DNA of 64,000 nt from Halictus rubicundus (lineage: Eukaryota > Arthropoda > Insecta > Hymenoptera > Halictidae): assembly GCF_050948215.1 (NCBI RefSeq), contig NC_135150.1, positions 19,881,943-19,945,942 of the forward strand, read 5' to 3'. This document shows, piece by piece, positions 9,986 to 22,542 of this stretch. Within the stretch, counting starts at the first letter, position 1; the number at the start of each line of letters is the position of its first letter. The position numbers and the translations under genes were made by a program. The notes under the pieces are model-generated. The model was not told the DNA's origin. It saw only the letters and a program-made list of their open reading frames with translations, and ran no database searches.

Positions 9986-12462
9986 TCTCTTCCTGTCTCT
10001 GTCCCTCTGACTGGGTGAACGCGTGTCGACGAGTATCGGGTCAGGCGAGTAGGAATTCTTCGTGAAACGCGACGCGAGCGCGTCGGCTTTCCATCCCGCG
10101 GGATTTCAATCTCGGCCCGCGGCGCCTCCCCTCTCCCCGATAAGCCTCGACAGGCTCCAGCAACTTTTCGTTTCTTCGGGAAATCGCCCCCGGGGGTCAG
10201 CCTGCTTCCCAACACCCACGCGAAACTCTGCCGACACTTGGTCCCCACCGTTCGCAGCGTTTATCAAGCTTAACGAGCCCGGGAAGCCACCCTACCCACG
10301 CAATCGCCGCGTTTACCCCTTGACACGAGAGCACTGCAATTGTTATTCTAGTCACTGAAATTGTTGCTTCCTTGCTGGGGAACCGAGGGCTTGTTACTGA
10401 CTGTTTGGAGAGTTTCGGTACAGTCATCGTTCGACTCGCAGAAATTTCTCCAGCGTATTTAGTACTGGGGACGGAGCTTCAGACAATTTCTTTCGTGACT
10501 ACATTTTTTTTTTTAAATATGCGAGCCATTCCGAAAAATCTGGAAGACACACATTTCAATAATCATAAAAAGTCGCAACTACCATAATAATATAAACGTG
10601 GCCATCTGACAACTTCAACATAAAATCGACAATGTCAGGTTTCTGGAATTTTATAAAAATTGATTTTCCGGTCAAAAATTCGGACGAAATTCACAGTCAC
10701 GTACACTATTAGATAGAACGTTCGAAAATTTTTCCGTAATTTTTGGTTGAGCAGGACAGAAGAAATAGTTCATAATTCATTAAAACTGTATTCATACGGG
10801 GCACATACCGAAACATTCCATAAACGGTTTCCGTCGGGGCCGTTGACTTCAATTGCAAATAATAATCTCTTTGTTTCTTTAATCATATTGAGAAGTTGAA
10901 AATGACGTATCGATATCTGTTCCTGTTAATCTTTCCGCTATCCGAAATTTCGACCACTCAATCTGTCCATGAATGCACAAAATCCGCAGTCCAATAATGA
11001 AAGATCAATTTGGTTCGGGGCCACATTGGACCATTTCATCTGGCCGTATCTTTTCACTTAATTCTGGCATCAGGGGGTGAATAACATTTCAGAATGTAAA
11101 TACCGGATCCACCGAACAACCCTAAATCCCGAGCGGGTCGTTCATCTCGGAGCTGTTCGGGAATCAATCCGTCCAATGTGATTGCAGCCGCCGCCCCCCT
11201 CTCCGGGGGAGGGAACTGGGGCGGAAGAATGCGTGGCCGAGTAGTATATTTCTAGCAATCCCTAACGAACGATCGCGATCGACTCAGATGGCCGGTGATC
11301 GTTACTTCCGGGCGAAATTTCGAAATGTCCGGCATCAATCGCGGCAAGGCTAGGATCCGGCGCGACGATATGTCTTCGTGGCCGGGCAGATGCATCGCCG
11401 CCGGTGCAGCAGCTCAGCCAGTCGGTTCGATGCGCACAAACGGCGATGCAGCGGGGGGTAGTAGTTTCAGTTTCGGGATAGGATCCGGTCAGAGGAGCAA
11501 CGGCAACACGGCCCCGATACCACCGGAGATATCGCGTGGACCATTCATCATTTTTCAGCGGGAGCCCGCGCGACCGCTTCGCGATGTCGTTCTCGTCGAT
11601 CACCCGCGCCTGTGTGCGAACCCGTCGTGGGGGTGGCTGGGAGATTTCCCTATTGTCTCGGGAAAATTACACCTGTATCTCCTACGCGGACCGCGACGTC
11701 ATCGCTACGACGTCATGGCCTATTGGCCATCAATTTTTCGAAAATCGGTCTGTCACTAGGACACTATTACTGCTGAAAGTTTCTTTGCGCACGTTTAATA
11801 TTGCGGACTGAAATTCCTATTTTTACAAAGAATTTTACGAAATCCGGAAAGAGATTTCTTTCGTTGCCGAAAAAATTGCTTCTGGTGAAGACAAAGCGAG
11901 GCAATTGTTTGTTTTGGAAGGTTCGTAATCCAGTGACGATACTTTGGGAGGAACAGGTTAACAGAGGCCCCCGAAGGAGTTAGGGCGAAGCAGAGGTAGG
12001 CGCATGAAAACGGCGCTCGCGCACACGACACGCGAGAGCCCGTGGAGAGGGAAGGAAGAGAGCACCACACAGAAGCGACTAATTTAATGCGAGAGGATGC
12101 GATGCTCTAGTTACTACGATGCCACCTATTTTAGCCGACATGAAAGCGCGTCACCGAGTTTCCGACGGTTTTCCGTAATAACGAGGTTATCTTCGGCGCG
12201 GTGTCAAGAAGCTAAGCAGGAAACGGTCGTCACGCGAAAACGCGGCGCATCGAGAAGACCTACGAGCCCTTCGTGGAAATCACTATGGTTTACCGTTCGG
12301 AACGCAGCAGTGGGCGTGGGTTGTGATTAGGCTCTTATATTGGCCCTATGAAGTTCATGCAAAATAAGAATAGGTTGCATAAGTTTTACAAACACCAAAT
12401 ACAAATTTCATTCTTTCTTTAACGATTTTTATCAGCTGAAACGAACACGTTGATACTTTTGA

Positions 12463-12668
12463 CACTAAACCTACCACGATCAAAATGACCGGTTTTCTAT
12501 TGCACAATTATTGAAATTATAAAAACGTTTTCATAGGAATTTACTGTATTGACTTCTTTATTTAAGCACATATTATAATGAAAATCGTCCAAAGTTTAAG
12601 AAAATTCAATCTAATCTCTTATATAAGACATTTCACTTTTTTATGTTTTCTGCTTGGTAGGTTTAGTT
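12463..12668 (+). mobile_element. MITE with CACTAAACCTACC ends
   Basis: The left end CACTAAACCTACCACGATC is matched at the right by TTGGTAGGTTTAGTTTTAA in inverse orientation. The interior is AT-rich and non-coding. TTAA stands directly at the right edge and TTGA at the left, which fits a worn TTAA target and a piggyBac-like origin. The TIR also resembles the TTAACACTAGNTTTACG family at 15554, so the two may be related. Confidence 0.5.
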
Positions 12669-12864
12669 TTAAATTCTTATGATCTGTCCACTGCTTTAAA
12701 ATGTACTTACTCATTTTTTGCATAAATGCATCATGCATCGGACATTTATCAGTAGTCTTACCGATAAAATCGACACAATTTAAATACCCACTCAGTATTT
12801 ACTCGCTTCCATCAAAATCAATAATGTCACATCGACATCGACGTGTTCAAGCTCGCGTAGTAAC

Positions 12865-12965
12865 GTTAAAAATTAACGAATGTCCAAGACAGAAATAGTG
12901 CATTGAACTTCCTGCAGGGTTGAAAATTAATGAATTTCAAAGACAAAAATAGTGCGCCGAATATT
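12865..12965 (+). repeat. two-copy tandem repeat, period 54 bp
   Basis: GTTAAAAATTAACGAATGTC followed by an AGACAGAAATAGTGC block is repeated as GTTGAAAATTAATGAATTTC followed by AGACAAAAATAGTGC. Only a handful of substitutions separate the shared parts. Confidence 0.6.
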
Positions 12966-13449
12966 CAACATGCGTACGCAGTATTTATTTAAATAGTCTG
13001 GTAAAAGACGCTGTTCGGCACGCTTACGCTGTGTCGGTTCCGCGGTGAGTCAGTAAAAGTAATGACGGTTTTTCATGGGCGGAAAAGGCCGGGAAAGGGC
13101 CGAGGGCAACGAGGAGGGAAGACACCGCCGTCTACGGAAGCGCAATTTATTGTTTCGCGGGGGATCCGAATAACAATGAAGAGTTGGTTCGGCGAGCGCG
13201 AGCTGCACGCCGACGACCGGTAGTTAAAATTAATAACCGGCGGAGGCGGAATACGATCTTACGGTAATTAAGCTGGCTTTTAAATCCAACGGCGCGAACG
13301 CTTATTCGGCGGGACGAAGGTCCGGCTATGGAAATCTACGTGCCGGAGTTTACCGCGTCGCTGGACCGATCAGCGCAACCAGACTTCATTCTTTCTCTTC
13401 TCGTACTGCGACCGGTACTGCGTTCGCGGATCCATCGGCGATCGGTATA
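12966..13449. other. non-coding stretch
   Basis: GC- and CpG-rich sequence with no recognised gene or repeat. The open frame at 13328-13582 runs into the Tigger-like element and is not a gene. Confidence 0.4.
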
Positions 13450-13600
13450 CACTGATTTCTCTATATATGACGCCAAGTCCTGGATGATAAACGTCGCGAA
13501 ATTATCCCCACTACCGCGGGGTATACCCCGTGAGGGGCCTCAAAGCTCGACAGGCCTCAGACGCCGAGTTGTGCTGTTGTGATATATCGAGAATTCACTG
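13450..13600 (+). mobile_element. Tigger/pogo-like MITE
   Basis: The left end reads CACTGATTTCTCTATATATG, with one change from the CAGTG consensus, and the right end is ATATCGAGAATTCACTG. The hallmark CCGCGGGGTATACCCCGTGA block lies in the middle. TA precedes it; the right flank is CA, so the duplication has mutated. Much of the segment between the GGCCTC block and the right TIR is missing compared with longer copies. Confidence 0.7.
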
Positions 13601-14019
13601 CAGTAAATTTTCTTCCTCCAAATGTGAACAAATTTTGGAAACGCTGCGAAACCTTCCGGAACATTACTATGTCAAACTATGTCCACACTGAAGCAACATC
13701 CAGCAATTTCTTGTCGCCTTTTATTCGGTAAAAAAGAAGAGGAAGCCAACAAAAAGTTGCTCGATGTATCTTCAGTGTGGACGTAGCTATAGAGTGACCA
13801 GGAGCAAACTAGTTCTTTACATTCGAAGTTGTACTGATCAGTAAAGGACTGTGGATCTTATGCGTTTGTGACAAAAGTAAACACAGCAGAAAGATTAAAA
13901 GAGTTTAAGCAAGTACAATATTTTCAACGTATTAAAATTATTATATAACAGCTACAGTTGAAATAAATTGATATGTGAAAATTGGACGCACTAATTGGCT
14001 TTTGAGAAGCATCAGAAAC
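13601..14019. other. non-coding, probable MITE fragment
   Basis: From about 13844 the sequence reads AGGACTGTGGATCTTATGCG, then an AAAGATTAAAAGAGTTTAAG block shared with 20107-20220. This is the left part of a TAGACTGCGGA-family element. Its right end is not found, and a CAGGGACCA-family element follows at 14020. Confidence 0.45.
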
Positions 14020-14591
14020 CAGGGACCAAAAATAACAGTTATTCTAAAATTTTCTACGATAAAAATCATAAAAAATAAATAGAATATTACAGTTTAAGAT
14101 AATCTACACAGAATATAAAGAAAAAAATTCGAAGAACAAAATGATTCGAAAATATCGATTTTTATCCTTTTTGGTTACAAATAACAGATATTAGTGTCTA
14201 ATAAATTGGATCCTCCTCGATAACTGTTATCGATGAAGAAAAACTCATAACAGTTATCAATGAGAGAAGTTCATTTCGATCACTCATAACAGTTATCAAT
14301 GAGAGACATTTATTTTGATCGCTAATAACAATTATCGTAGATCGAATTTCTTTTCACTTGATCATAATAATTATTGACGAGAAAATTCATTTTAGTTGCT
14401 CATTTAATTACTGAAATTAGTGAGTTAAAAGTGATCGAAATGAATTTCTCTCAACGATAACATTTACCAACAAGAGACAGAATTTTCGGTTACTTATAAT
14501 TCTTATTTGTAACCAAGACGATTTTAGTCGACGAAACATTTGTTATTCCATGCCTTTTTTTTCTTTATGGTTATAACAGTTACGGTCGCTG
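14020..14591 (+). mobile_element. hAT-like MITE, CAGGGACCA family, copy 2
   Basis: Starts CAGGGACCAAAAATAACAG, ends ATAACAGTTACGGTCGCTG. Both sides carry a perfect 8-bp direct repeat, TCAGAAAC, at 14012-14019 and 14592-14599. That is the best support here for the exact ends and for hAT-type integration. The middle carries the ATAACAGTTATCAATGAGAG motif in inverse orientation relative to copy 1. No coding capacity. Confidence 0.85.
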
Positions 14592-15122
14592 TCAGAAACG
14601 ATTATGGAAAAATCTTGAAATTCCCATTGGCCAATCCAGGACATTATGGAGCTGTGACACATTAATGATAGGTTTACGGGACAGTTATTAAATGTTTTAT
14701 TCGCTGGAAGGAGAGTAATCGGAGCGAGAAAGGGGGTCGCGTCGGCGACGGTGTCAACGGAACGCGATTAATGGAGTCTAATCAACGCATTGTCATCTAT
14801 TTATTCGCGTTAGCGCCTATTAGCGCGCGCCGTGCAGCGGCGGGTTAATTCTAGATCGCGATATTGGAAACTTCTGCTAATCAGGACAGGCACTTAACCG
14901 GTTGGGTCAATAAACGGGGCGCGGGCCGATTCGGGCGCGCATCATCCGCGGGGGCTTGGCGACCGTGTTTCCAGCCAATGTTCACTCGCCAAGGCAAATT
15001 CGTGCACTCTCGGAATCGGAATAATCGCGCCCAATGAGCCGGAATATGGCCGTTCGAGTAAACCGTAACTCGACTCGGCTCGATTCGATTCGACTCGTTT
15101 TGGACCGGGTCCGGACAAGCCC

Positions 15123-15158
<36 letters not shown>

Positions 15159-15553
15159 GAGAGAAAACTCAAGCCTTCGGAATCCAATCGAACGTTTCCT
15201 TTCTTTTCCGCGGCTGATCTGAGAGCACGCCTACCGAACAATGGGAACGGTCCCAGCTTTTCTGACTTCTCTTTCGCTCTATTTACGGTGATCGGCTGGT
15301 TACCCTTTAATCTATCCGTTTCTCTCCCCACAACTCTCTCTCTCTCTCTCTTCTCCTTCTGTTTGTCTCTTTTACAAGTAAAAAAGTTGCTCTCTCGCGA
15401 GCATTAGTTCTGTTGTTTCTGTGCTGGAAGTTTTAGGAAGCTTTAATTAATTCTTTATGATGTTTAGTGTACCACTTTAAAAGCGAGTAGAAACGATTAT
15501 ATTCTTGTTGAAAAAAGTTGCTATAGATTTTGTACGGTACTGTTTTTATTTAA
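14592..15553. other. non-coding with two microsatellites
   Basis: GC-rich to about 15350, then AT-rich. It holds the AG tract at 15123 and a short CT run at 15331-15352. The minus-strand open frame at 14942-15331 reads through the AG tract as Ser-Leu repeats and is rejected. Confidence 0.4.
15123..15165 (+). repeat. (AG)n microsatellite
   Basis: AG dinucleotides with one GGGAG interruption; purine on the plus strand. A CT run follows about 170 bp downstream. Confidence 0.9.
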
Positions 15554-15764
15554 CACCAGCTTTACGCATCACTGAGAGTGACTATTTTACATTACTTTAG
15601 AAAAATCACCAGAATTTGATTAACCAAATTTTGAACCATTTTTTTTTTTGTATAATTACTTAATCCAAAGAAATAAATTTGTTCAGTAATTCCTCGTGGA
15701 CGCATCTTTCCAGTCTCAATAATCGTAAATTGGAAATATTAGGACGCCTCTCCTACACCTAGTG
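15554..15764 (+). mobile_element. piggyBac-like MITE, CACTAGNTTTACG family, copy 1
   Basis: TTAA stands on both edges (15550-15553 and 15765-15768), the exact target of piggyBac transposases. The left end is CACCAGCTTTACGCATCACT and the right end finishes CACCTAGTG. The interior matches 37852-38027 and 43123-43754, notably an AATAAATTTGTT block and a TCTCAATAATCGTAAATT block. Non-coding. Confidence 0.7.
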
Positions 15765-17616
15765 TTAACAATTAACTTCCGAGAGGCTATTGTCGAAGAG
15801 AAACTTCCCTTCAGAAAATCGCACTGAGAAACTTTGGAAAAAAATTGTTTGAGACGTTTTTTTTTGTGGTCAGATTTCGTGGATCCAAATTTACGAAATC
15901 TTCAAATTTCGTAAAGTAGTGTAGAACGAATAAAGATTCGCCTTTCCTTTTAAGAAACTGCCGAAGAAAAACCTGCTCCAATGAATTGTAAAAGGAATAA
16001 GATAAGGGCTAATATGTCCGCAAGTATCATCAGCATTATTTTGTGGGAGAGAGCGTAATTTCCTTCAGATGTGGTCCAGGTTTTGCAGTTCTCTTTGGTG
16101 GTTTCCTCGGCAGGAACGATGGCCGGTTACGTGAACGAATATTGTTGTCGTGGATCGAAGGGACGCGTGCCCGGCGAAACAGTTCTGGAAGCTCGTTAGA
16201 ACGTCCGATGAGGGGAGGGGGTGGCTTTAGACCCGACAGTCACGAAGAACAATTTACGTGGGTGGCGTTGCGCTGCGGAATACCGGCAAAGCAAACCAGC
16301 CACCGTCTACTTGGCCTCACACGCACGTCAATCAACCTTGTACCGGTGGTGGTGCTTGTCGGTGAAACCATATACGAGCCGTTTACATTATCATAGACGG
16401 GGGGGGGGGAGGGATGGAGAAACGGCATAGAAGGGGTTGCACGCGGCACCGACCCGCTCCAGCCCGCTCCGGCCCGCCTAGATTTACGTGTATTTACGCG
16501 TCCCCGCGAATTTGTCGGCGAACAAATGGGAGCGGTTAAGCGTTCCCCGGATATCGTCATAGTTCCAGCGAACTATCAGAAACGTAGTTAACCGGTTATT
16601 CAGTGCTCCCGGTTCATTTAACCTTCTGCACCGGGTCTCGCGTGAAATTGCACCGGAATTAGTAATTTAAACGAATCTCGCGCCGAGCACACGGCCCTTG
16701 CCCGCCATCGTCCTCGTAGTCGTTGCCTAGACTCGAACGAACCTCGACGAAACATAGTCGAGCACCGCCCACTTTTTGTTTGCAGGATCTACAAGTGTAA
16801 CTTAACACTCGACCCGGCGCGGCTCGGCGCGACACAGCGCCAAAGTAAATCCAACGGCGACTGTCGTTATCGGCCCCTCTCACGTTCGCGCAAAGTCTAC
16901 AATTTCCTACTCCGTGTCACTTGTATCTCCTAATTTCTTCCAATCTACTTTGAAACACCTTCGCCGTCCTTTGCCACCCCTTGGAAAGTGGTAACGCGAT
17001 CTGAAAAGCTTAACACTTTTACCCAGCAACCCCGAAAATTGCATCCCCAAGTACCGAGTTGACGCGTGAGTCCTGTCGCTTTTGTTTCAAGCTCAATTCT
17101 GTAGTGTGTGTGCACTTTATGTCGTTTTCAAAAGTACTTTTACTCCTTTCACGGGCGTATTGGGGGACGGAATTGTTTGTCCATTTTTGTAAACGAATTT
17201 TTGCATTAATGTATCGAGTGTGGAAAATTGGATTACGATTTACAGAATGCGAGCAGGCTGACAGAGTGTTGCGTTCTCTTTCAATTTGTATGGCATTCAA
17301 TAAACTGTTTTGATTTTATAGAATTCTTCAGACTGCTGGGTTTGCAAGTGGAACTATTCGATCGCAGTGACGTTCAGTTTAAAGCTGAAATTTCCAGTAG
17401 GGGGTGCATATTTTTCCTGAAAACGTGACGCACGTTCAAACACCACCAGACACTTGGGTCCACTTGGACGAAGCTTTTTAGTGGCTTCATCCAGCTTGTA
17501 AGCTCCTAGCTGAGACTGGATAAGACTTCAGTCGTCAGTTAGCTCGCATTGGATCTAATGAGGAGCTTGACATGTCGGACCAAGAGGAAAAGCAATAGCC
17601 TCTGATAGGTGACGAC
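15765..17616. other. non-coding stretch
   Basis: AT-rich to 16030, CpG-rich to 16900, then mixed. Frames such as 16043-16396 and 17019-17300 show no recognisable domain. A short G run lies near 16400. Around 17450-17600 there are small hairpin-like phrases (TCCAGCTTGTAAGCTCCTAG) with no family match here. Confidence 0.4.
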
Positions 17617-17796
17617 TAGACTGCGGGCATAAATGCAAAATAAAAATTGTTTGCATCAATTGCAAGACGTAGAAAGAATTTATTTCTCTCTTCAGCGGTT
17701 TCATTGACTTGTAAAAATTGTGTTAAATTCTTGTAATCATTCCACTGTTTCCACTCTCACCTAGTTTTACTACAAATGCATGAAATCCGTAGGCTA
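17617..17796 (+). mobile_element. hAT-like MITE, TAGACTGCGGA family
   Basis: Left end TAGACTGCGGGCATAAATGC and right end GCATGAAATCCGTAGGCTA are inverted copies. The flanks GTGACGAC (17609-17616) and GTGATAAC (17797-17804) are an 8-bp duplication with two changes. At 180 bp it is close to the intact copies at 20251 and 61017. Non-coding. Confidence 0.7.
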
Positions 17797-18789
17797 GTGA
17801 TAACGTGCTCGAATTAACTTGTTAATAAGTTTCCACTTAATAATGAGTCTTAAAAAGCGTATGCATCGTTATGTACCTAAGAAAATACTAGAAATTTATC
17901 TATTTTAAGCAACATTAATAAACGTCGTGAAAGGAAATGAATCGTGTACAATGTGGGAATGTTCTAGGTCAGACGAAACGCCTTGGCTGCGGAGTTGAAA
18001 CAGCTTCGAGTGGAAATGCATTAATTTTTGCAGAGGTGTTGCTGGTGCACTCTCGTGGGACAGACTGTAATAACGTTTGGCATCGGCTCGTGTAGGGTTT
18101 CCCCGGTAAACGAGCGGGTTCGCGTACGCTAAACCGAGGTCGGTTGTAAACGAGGCCCACGCAGAGCCGCGGCCGACGACATCGATGTTCAGCTGGCCTC
18201 GAATAATTAATACCTAGCGCGGTGTGCCGGTGGTCATTAATTCCATGACTCGACGCGCTCGCGCGCGTCTTTGACGATGCTCGGCTCGAAAATTCGCTCC
18301 CGCAGGAAAATCCCGTCACGCGTCCGCCATCCAACCAACCAGGCTAACTCTCGCCTCGAAGAGCAGCGTCTCGTTAACGAGTTCCTCGCAAAAATCCTCC
18401 GGAGAGGACGGTCCTCCTGCTTTTAAACTCGTTTCGCAAGCTGCCGGCCCCTCGACGCGAAAACCCGGCCGCGATACGCCCCTTGCGAAACCAGATTTTC
18501 ACGAAACGCGACCATCGACTCCTTGTCGATCATGTTCGAAGCACAATGCCGTCGAATAATTGCAAAAGTTCGTGGCCCATTTGAAAATATCAGCTTTGTA
18601 AAGTACACGATTTTATTAAACAACATCGCAGATTTGATGAGTTTACCACAGAAATCGGTAGGCGGAAATCCCTACGAGGATTAGAAATCGGAAAAGAATT
18701 TAGAATTTGCCTCCTGTGTCTTCCAATTCATGCACGTAATTACAATTTCGCATAAAGATCCGCGGTACAGGAATCAATATTTTCTTCTG
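17797..18789. other. non-coding stretch
   Basis: No gene recognised. A fragment near 18730-18770 ending GCATAAAGATCCGCGGTAC looks like the right end of another TAGACTGCGGA-family MITE. Confidence 0.4.
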
Positions 18790-19500
18790 GGCCCCTCTTT
18801 CGCAATTTCAACAATTGGTTCGACTTTTTTTAATGTAACTAGACAATTTCTATCTTGCATAATGATCTAGTCACCGCCCTTTTCTCTCGAACCTCTGATG
18901 GAAACTGTATTTTCATGTTTCTCGATTCCAAATTGAATTCGAAAGAATTTCTCACAACGCTTTTTAATGTCCTCGTTGTTTTCCGCCCGTTAATTGAATT
19001 TGTAATGATTGGCTCCGTTTAATGTTTTCTGACTCTGAGTTCGGTTCGAAAGAGTGATTTTCGTATTTTTACCGTTTCGTTTTTCAGAAAAGTTTTTTCA
19101 AAATTTTTAATCATAAATGGAAGGATTACTGCAGGACTTTCCAATATCTGGAATGATTCTTTTTAGTCTAGTTTAAATTCGAATTTATCGATTTTACATT
19201 GAATTTAGAAGTTTTGATGCATTGATTTTTTTAGTCTAGCTCGAATTGGACAGAATTTAATTGACTCTTCGTAATGTCTGCACTGTTCTTTGACGCTCAA
19301 TTGAGTTCGAAAGAGTTGATACGATGCTGTTTTATATATACTCTATCCGCAACTTTAGATTTAATTTGGGAAGATTGGTACAGCTCGTTTTAGTATTCAC
19401 ACTTTTTGTTTGTTTCCGGAGTGAATTCGAAACAATTGCTTTGACTCTCTTTAATGTTTAAATTGACTTTTAAATTGAATTCGAAAGGAAGGATTGGTAT
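18790..19500 (+). repeat. degenerate AT-rich tandem array
   Basis: A phrase like TTGAATTCGAAAGAATTG followed by CTTTTTAATGT and a CTG/GTTTTCTGAC phrase recurs roughly every 50-70 bases, at about 18930, 18990, 19035, 19170, 19240, 19300, 19420 and 19470. Units have drifted heavily, so the period is approximate. The region has no open frame. Confidence 0.45.
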
Positions 19501-20106
19501 AACCAGAAATAAAAGAATTCATCGTGAATCTAGGAACGCAATACCTTTGACATATATTTAAATGACACCATATCTACCTCCAAGCAATTGTGCTCATAGA
19601 AAAATTCTAATAATTCGCCTGGGAAGAAATACCTACTATTAACATTCCTTTTTCTCAACTTGAATTTTATCCAGCTATAACACACATGCACACGCTTAGT
19701 GGGAAACACTGTAGAGATTTTCACCCTCGTCGATCGCTGTTATTGCCACGATAGTAAGCTCTGAAGGCGCCTAGAGGAAAAAAAGGGAGGCTTACTCTTA
19801 AGACGACGAAATTCATGGGACCGCGGTGTAATATTATGTTTTCTTTTCGAGAAGGGGGTGCCAAAATCCGCGCTTTACGAGCATAAAAGCTTGTGATATA
19901 GAAAGAAGTCAGGGGAAAGAAGCTGATGCCCTGGTGTAGATGAATACGTTCTTCATCATCATGGGGATTGACGAGGTCCATGGTGTAACCGAATGAATCA
20001 AAATGGGGGAAGCCAACGTGACAGGGGAAAAAGAACCCGGCAACAAACCACAGTGATGTCAAAAACGGTTCCGAGAATAACATTTCTGTTAGAAATCACT
20101 GACGAA
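19501..20106. other. non-coding stretch
   Basis: The minus frame 19721-20083 encodes a Phe-rich peptide of 120 residues without recognisable features. I see no splice context that would make it an exon. Confidence 0.35.
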
Positions 20107-20220
20107 GAGACTGCGAAGTTTTCGCATTTATGACAAAAATGGGCAACTTAAAACAGTAGGACGATTAAAAGAATTTAAGAATATATTCTTTTCAACTTAT
20201 TAAGATTGCTAAAGAAAAAA
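20107..20220 (+). mobile_element. partial hAT-like MITE, TAGACTGCGGA family
   Basis: The left end reads GAGACTGCGAAGTTTTCGCA and the body shares the GATTAAAAGAATTTAAG block with the fragment at 13844. No right TIR is found before the next family member at 20251, so this copy is 3'-truncated. Confidence 0.5.
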
Positions 20221-20250
20221 AGAAAGCTCCGTGTGGTCACTACTTATTAC

Positions 20251-20439
20251 TAGACTGCGGAACTTTATGCATTTATGGCTTATACAAATTATCAAAAAAT
20301 CCGAGAACACAAAATTCAAGATTTTTATGTACTTCGGATCTACATAGGATGTTACCACTAAAAATAAAATTCCATGTGATTCCATTTTCTTAAAATTTGT
20401 CTACAAAAATTCAAAAATTGCATAAACAACCGCAGTGTA
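20251..20439 (+). mobile_element. hAT-like MITE, TAGACTGCGGA family
   Basis: Left end TAGACTGCGGAACTTTATGC, right end GCATAAACAACCGCAGTGTA. The flanks CTTATTAC (20243-20250) and CTTATTAA (20440-20447) form an 8-bp duplication with one change. Length 189 bp, non-coding. One of the clearest members for defining the family ends. Confidence 0.75.
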
Positions 20440-22542
20440 CTTATTAATATAAAAACCGAAAAGGCAGCGATTCCGGACCAACGTATAAAATAAAGAAAAA
20501 TAACGACGACGTTAGCGTAACTAAAGCAGGCACCGCATAAAAAATCCGACCTCCCAAAACCCTTAATCGGAGCAAATTCTGGCCATAACAGTTCCAAGAT
20601 CCGAAATCGATATTCTAACAGCTCCGTGGCCGGGATCGATGGCACAGTAGCTCTCTCTCTCTCTCTCGGTTCGATAGAGGACTAATAACGTGGAGGATTT
20701 ACAGGATCGTGCGTAACCGCGATACTCGGCGATACGCCCCCGCAATTCCGTCTTTATCCACGGCGCAGACCGATCCATTCTCGGAGACGCCATTGAAAAA
20801 CGCTCGGGTCCGATTTATCGGGGCCGATAGCGCCGACTAAAAGAGAAACAATGAAATTCAACTAAACTCCCGAGGCTTGGCCGACCTGCTCGGAGGGCTT
20901 AGGAGGGCTATCGTACCCGCAAGATGAAAAGAGAAAGAAGGAGGAAGAGGAGAAAGAGAAAGAGAGGAGTTAGGAGGTTCCGCGAGTGCTCGCGGGATTC
21001 GAGGGTCCAGCGGAAAAATGATAAATGTGGAGCCGCGGCCGTAACAAGCCCTCTCGAGGGCAGCCCCAGTTTTTAATTGCCTCGTGCCACCCCTGCAACC
21101 CTTTCGCCGACCCTCTTCGCTATCTAGCCGAGTGCGGCAACACCGACGCCAACGGAAGAACCAAGGATTTATCGTGGCGTTGTTCATCCGACGCGATTCC
21201 TTCCAGGCGACCCCATTGTTTAGGATTCCTCGGGCGAAAATTAACGGAAAACCGGCCGCGTTTTTCTGCCGACGCTCCGGACTCCGCGAGATCGCGGAAA
21301 TTCGGAAACCACGCGGGAGTTAGTAATTGTGCCGATGTTTGGCTTGGAACGCCGATCTGTGTTGGTACTGTGCTTTCTTTCGCGGAAAAATGCTTCTCCG
21401 TGTGAGAGAAACAGAAGCTCAATAAATAATTGCCTTCATCAAACACTGGTTAAATCAAGTACCCGTTAACCCTTTGTCCTGGTACTTCGGGGACACGTGC
21501 GTCGTACCGACTTTAACGTGTGTTTCAAAATTGATTACATCAGGTCAAATTTTGCTAGTCGCGATGCACTTTAATCGTTGCTCGCTTTTTGGAATTTGAG
21601 AATAGCCACAGAAAATATGGACTATGGAAAACAGTTCATTCAGTTTCCCCACGAGGTGAGACACTTGAATTGCTGTGTCCAAACCAAAAATCCAACAAAA
21701 AGGTGCCAATTATAAATGCAACAATTGCAATCTATTATTCAGATCTCGAATGAAATTCGCTGTAGCAGAGGCCTCGAAAAAATTCACCTTTTTCCGCCGA
21801 CTGCATTGAAATCCACAATTTAGACGAACCGCGGCATAAATCATATACCATAATGGTTCGACGGCTCCGCCATGAAGATAATAAAATAATCACAAACTGG
21901 GAAACCTGATCCCGGAGCACGACCTAGCCCAAACCGAGCCCTCTTTCCTCTCCCCTTTGTTTCCATTTTTTTTTTTCGACGGGGGCAATCTACCAGTCCT
22001 GACGCGTTGCGGGGTTCATCGATCGGGTGGGTCAGGTATCTCTTACAAGTTGCTAAGGACCTCAGCGTTGTTTCCTGGCCGCGCAGGAATTCCATCAGCG
22101 ATAGTTCGCTTCTCGGCTTTTTTGCCCCTCTATTATCGAGCAGGGTCTATGGGGATGTATGGGGGATGGGGACCTAAAATCCACGCTTCTCCGCCAGGAC
22201 TCGGTTTAATCAATTTCGACGTGCTGTAGAGCGTAGAGCAGGGCGGAGAGCGTGTAGAGCAGACTAGAGCCGAACGAGCGGTTTTTCCCTCGGCAAGTTG
22301 GATCCCCTTGTAACTCGATTCGACCCGTCGACGCCAGAATCGAAGACCGCCGTTTCTCGTAACAATTTTCTACCTCAGGGCGTCCTCGCTTCCCGTTTGA
22401 ATCCCGAGGAGAACACGAGCAGACCCCGGGATCCGCCGGAAACGGCGCAGAGTCAACGGCGAAACCACTCAAGAAAATATTAGAGACTCTGTCCTTTGTT
22501 CCACTGTGCAAGAGATTCAACTCTCTTTCATTATAAAATTCG

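Larger units (their letters stand above)
9146..12462. other. 3.3 kb non-coding, two microsatellites inside
   Basis: Apart from the GA and CT tracts listed separately I see nothing identifiable. 9200-10400 and 11100-12330 are GC- and CpG-rich and hold several overlapping open frames (for example 11295-11759), all without recognisable motifs. 10500-11100 is AT-rich. A fragment around 10965-10993 ending AATCCGCAGTCCA is probably the end of a TAGACTGCGGA-family MITE whose other end I cannot find. Confidence 0.4.
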
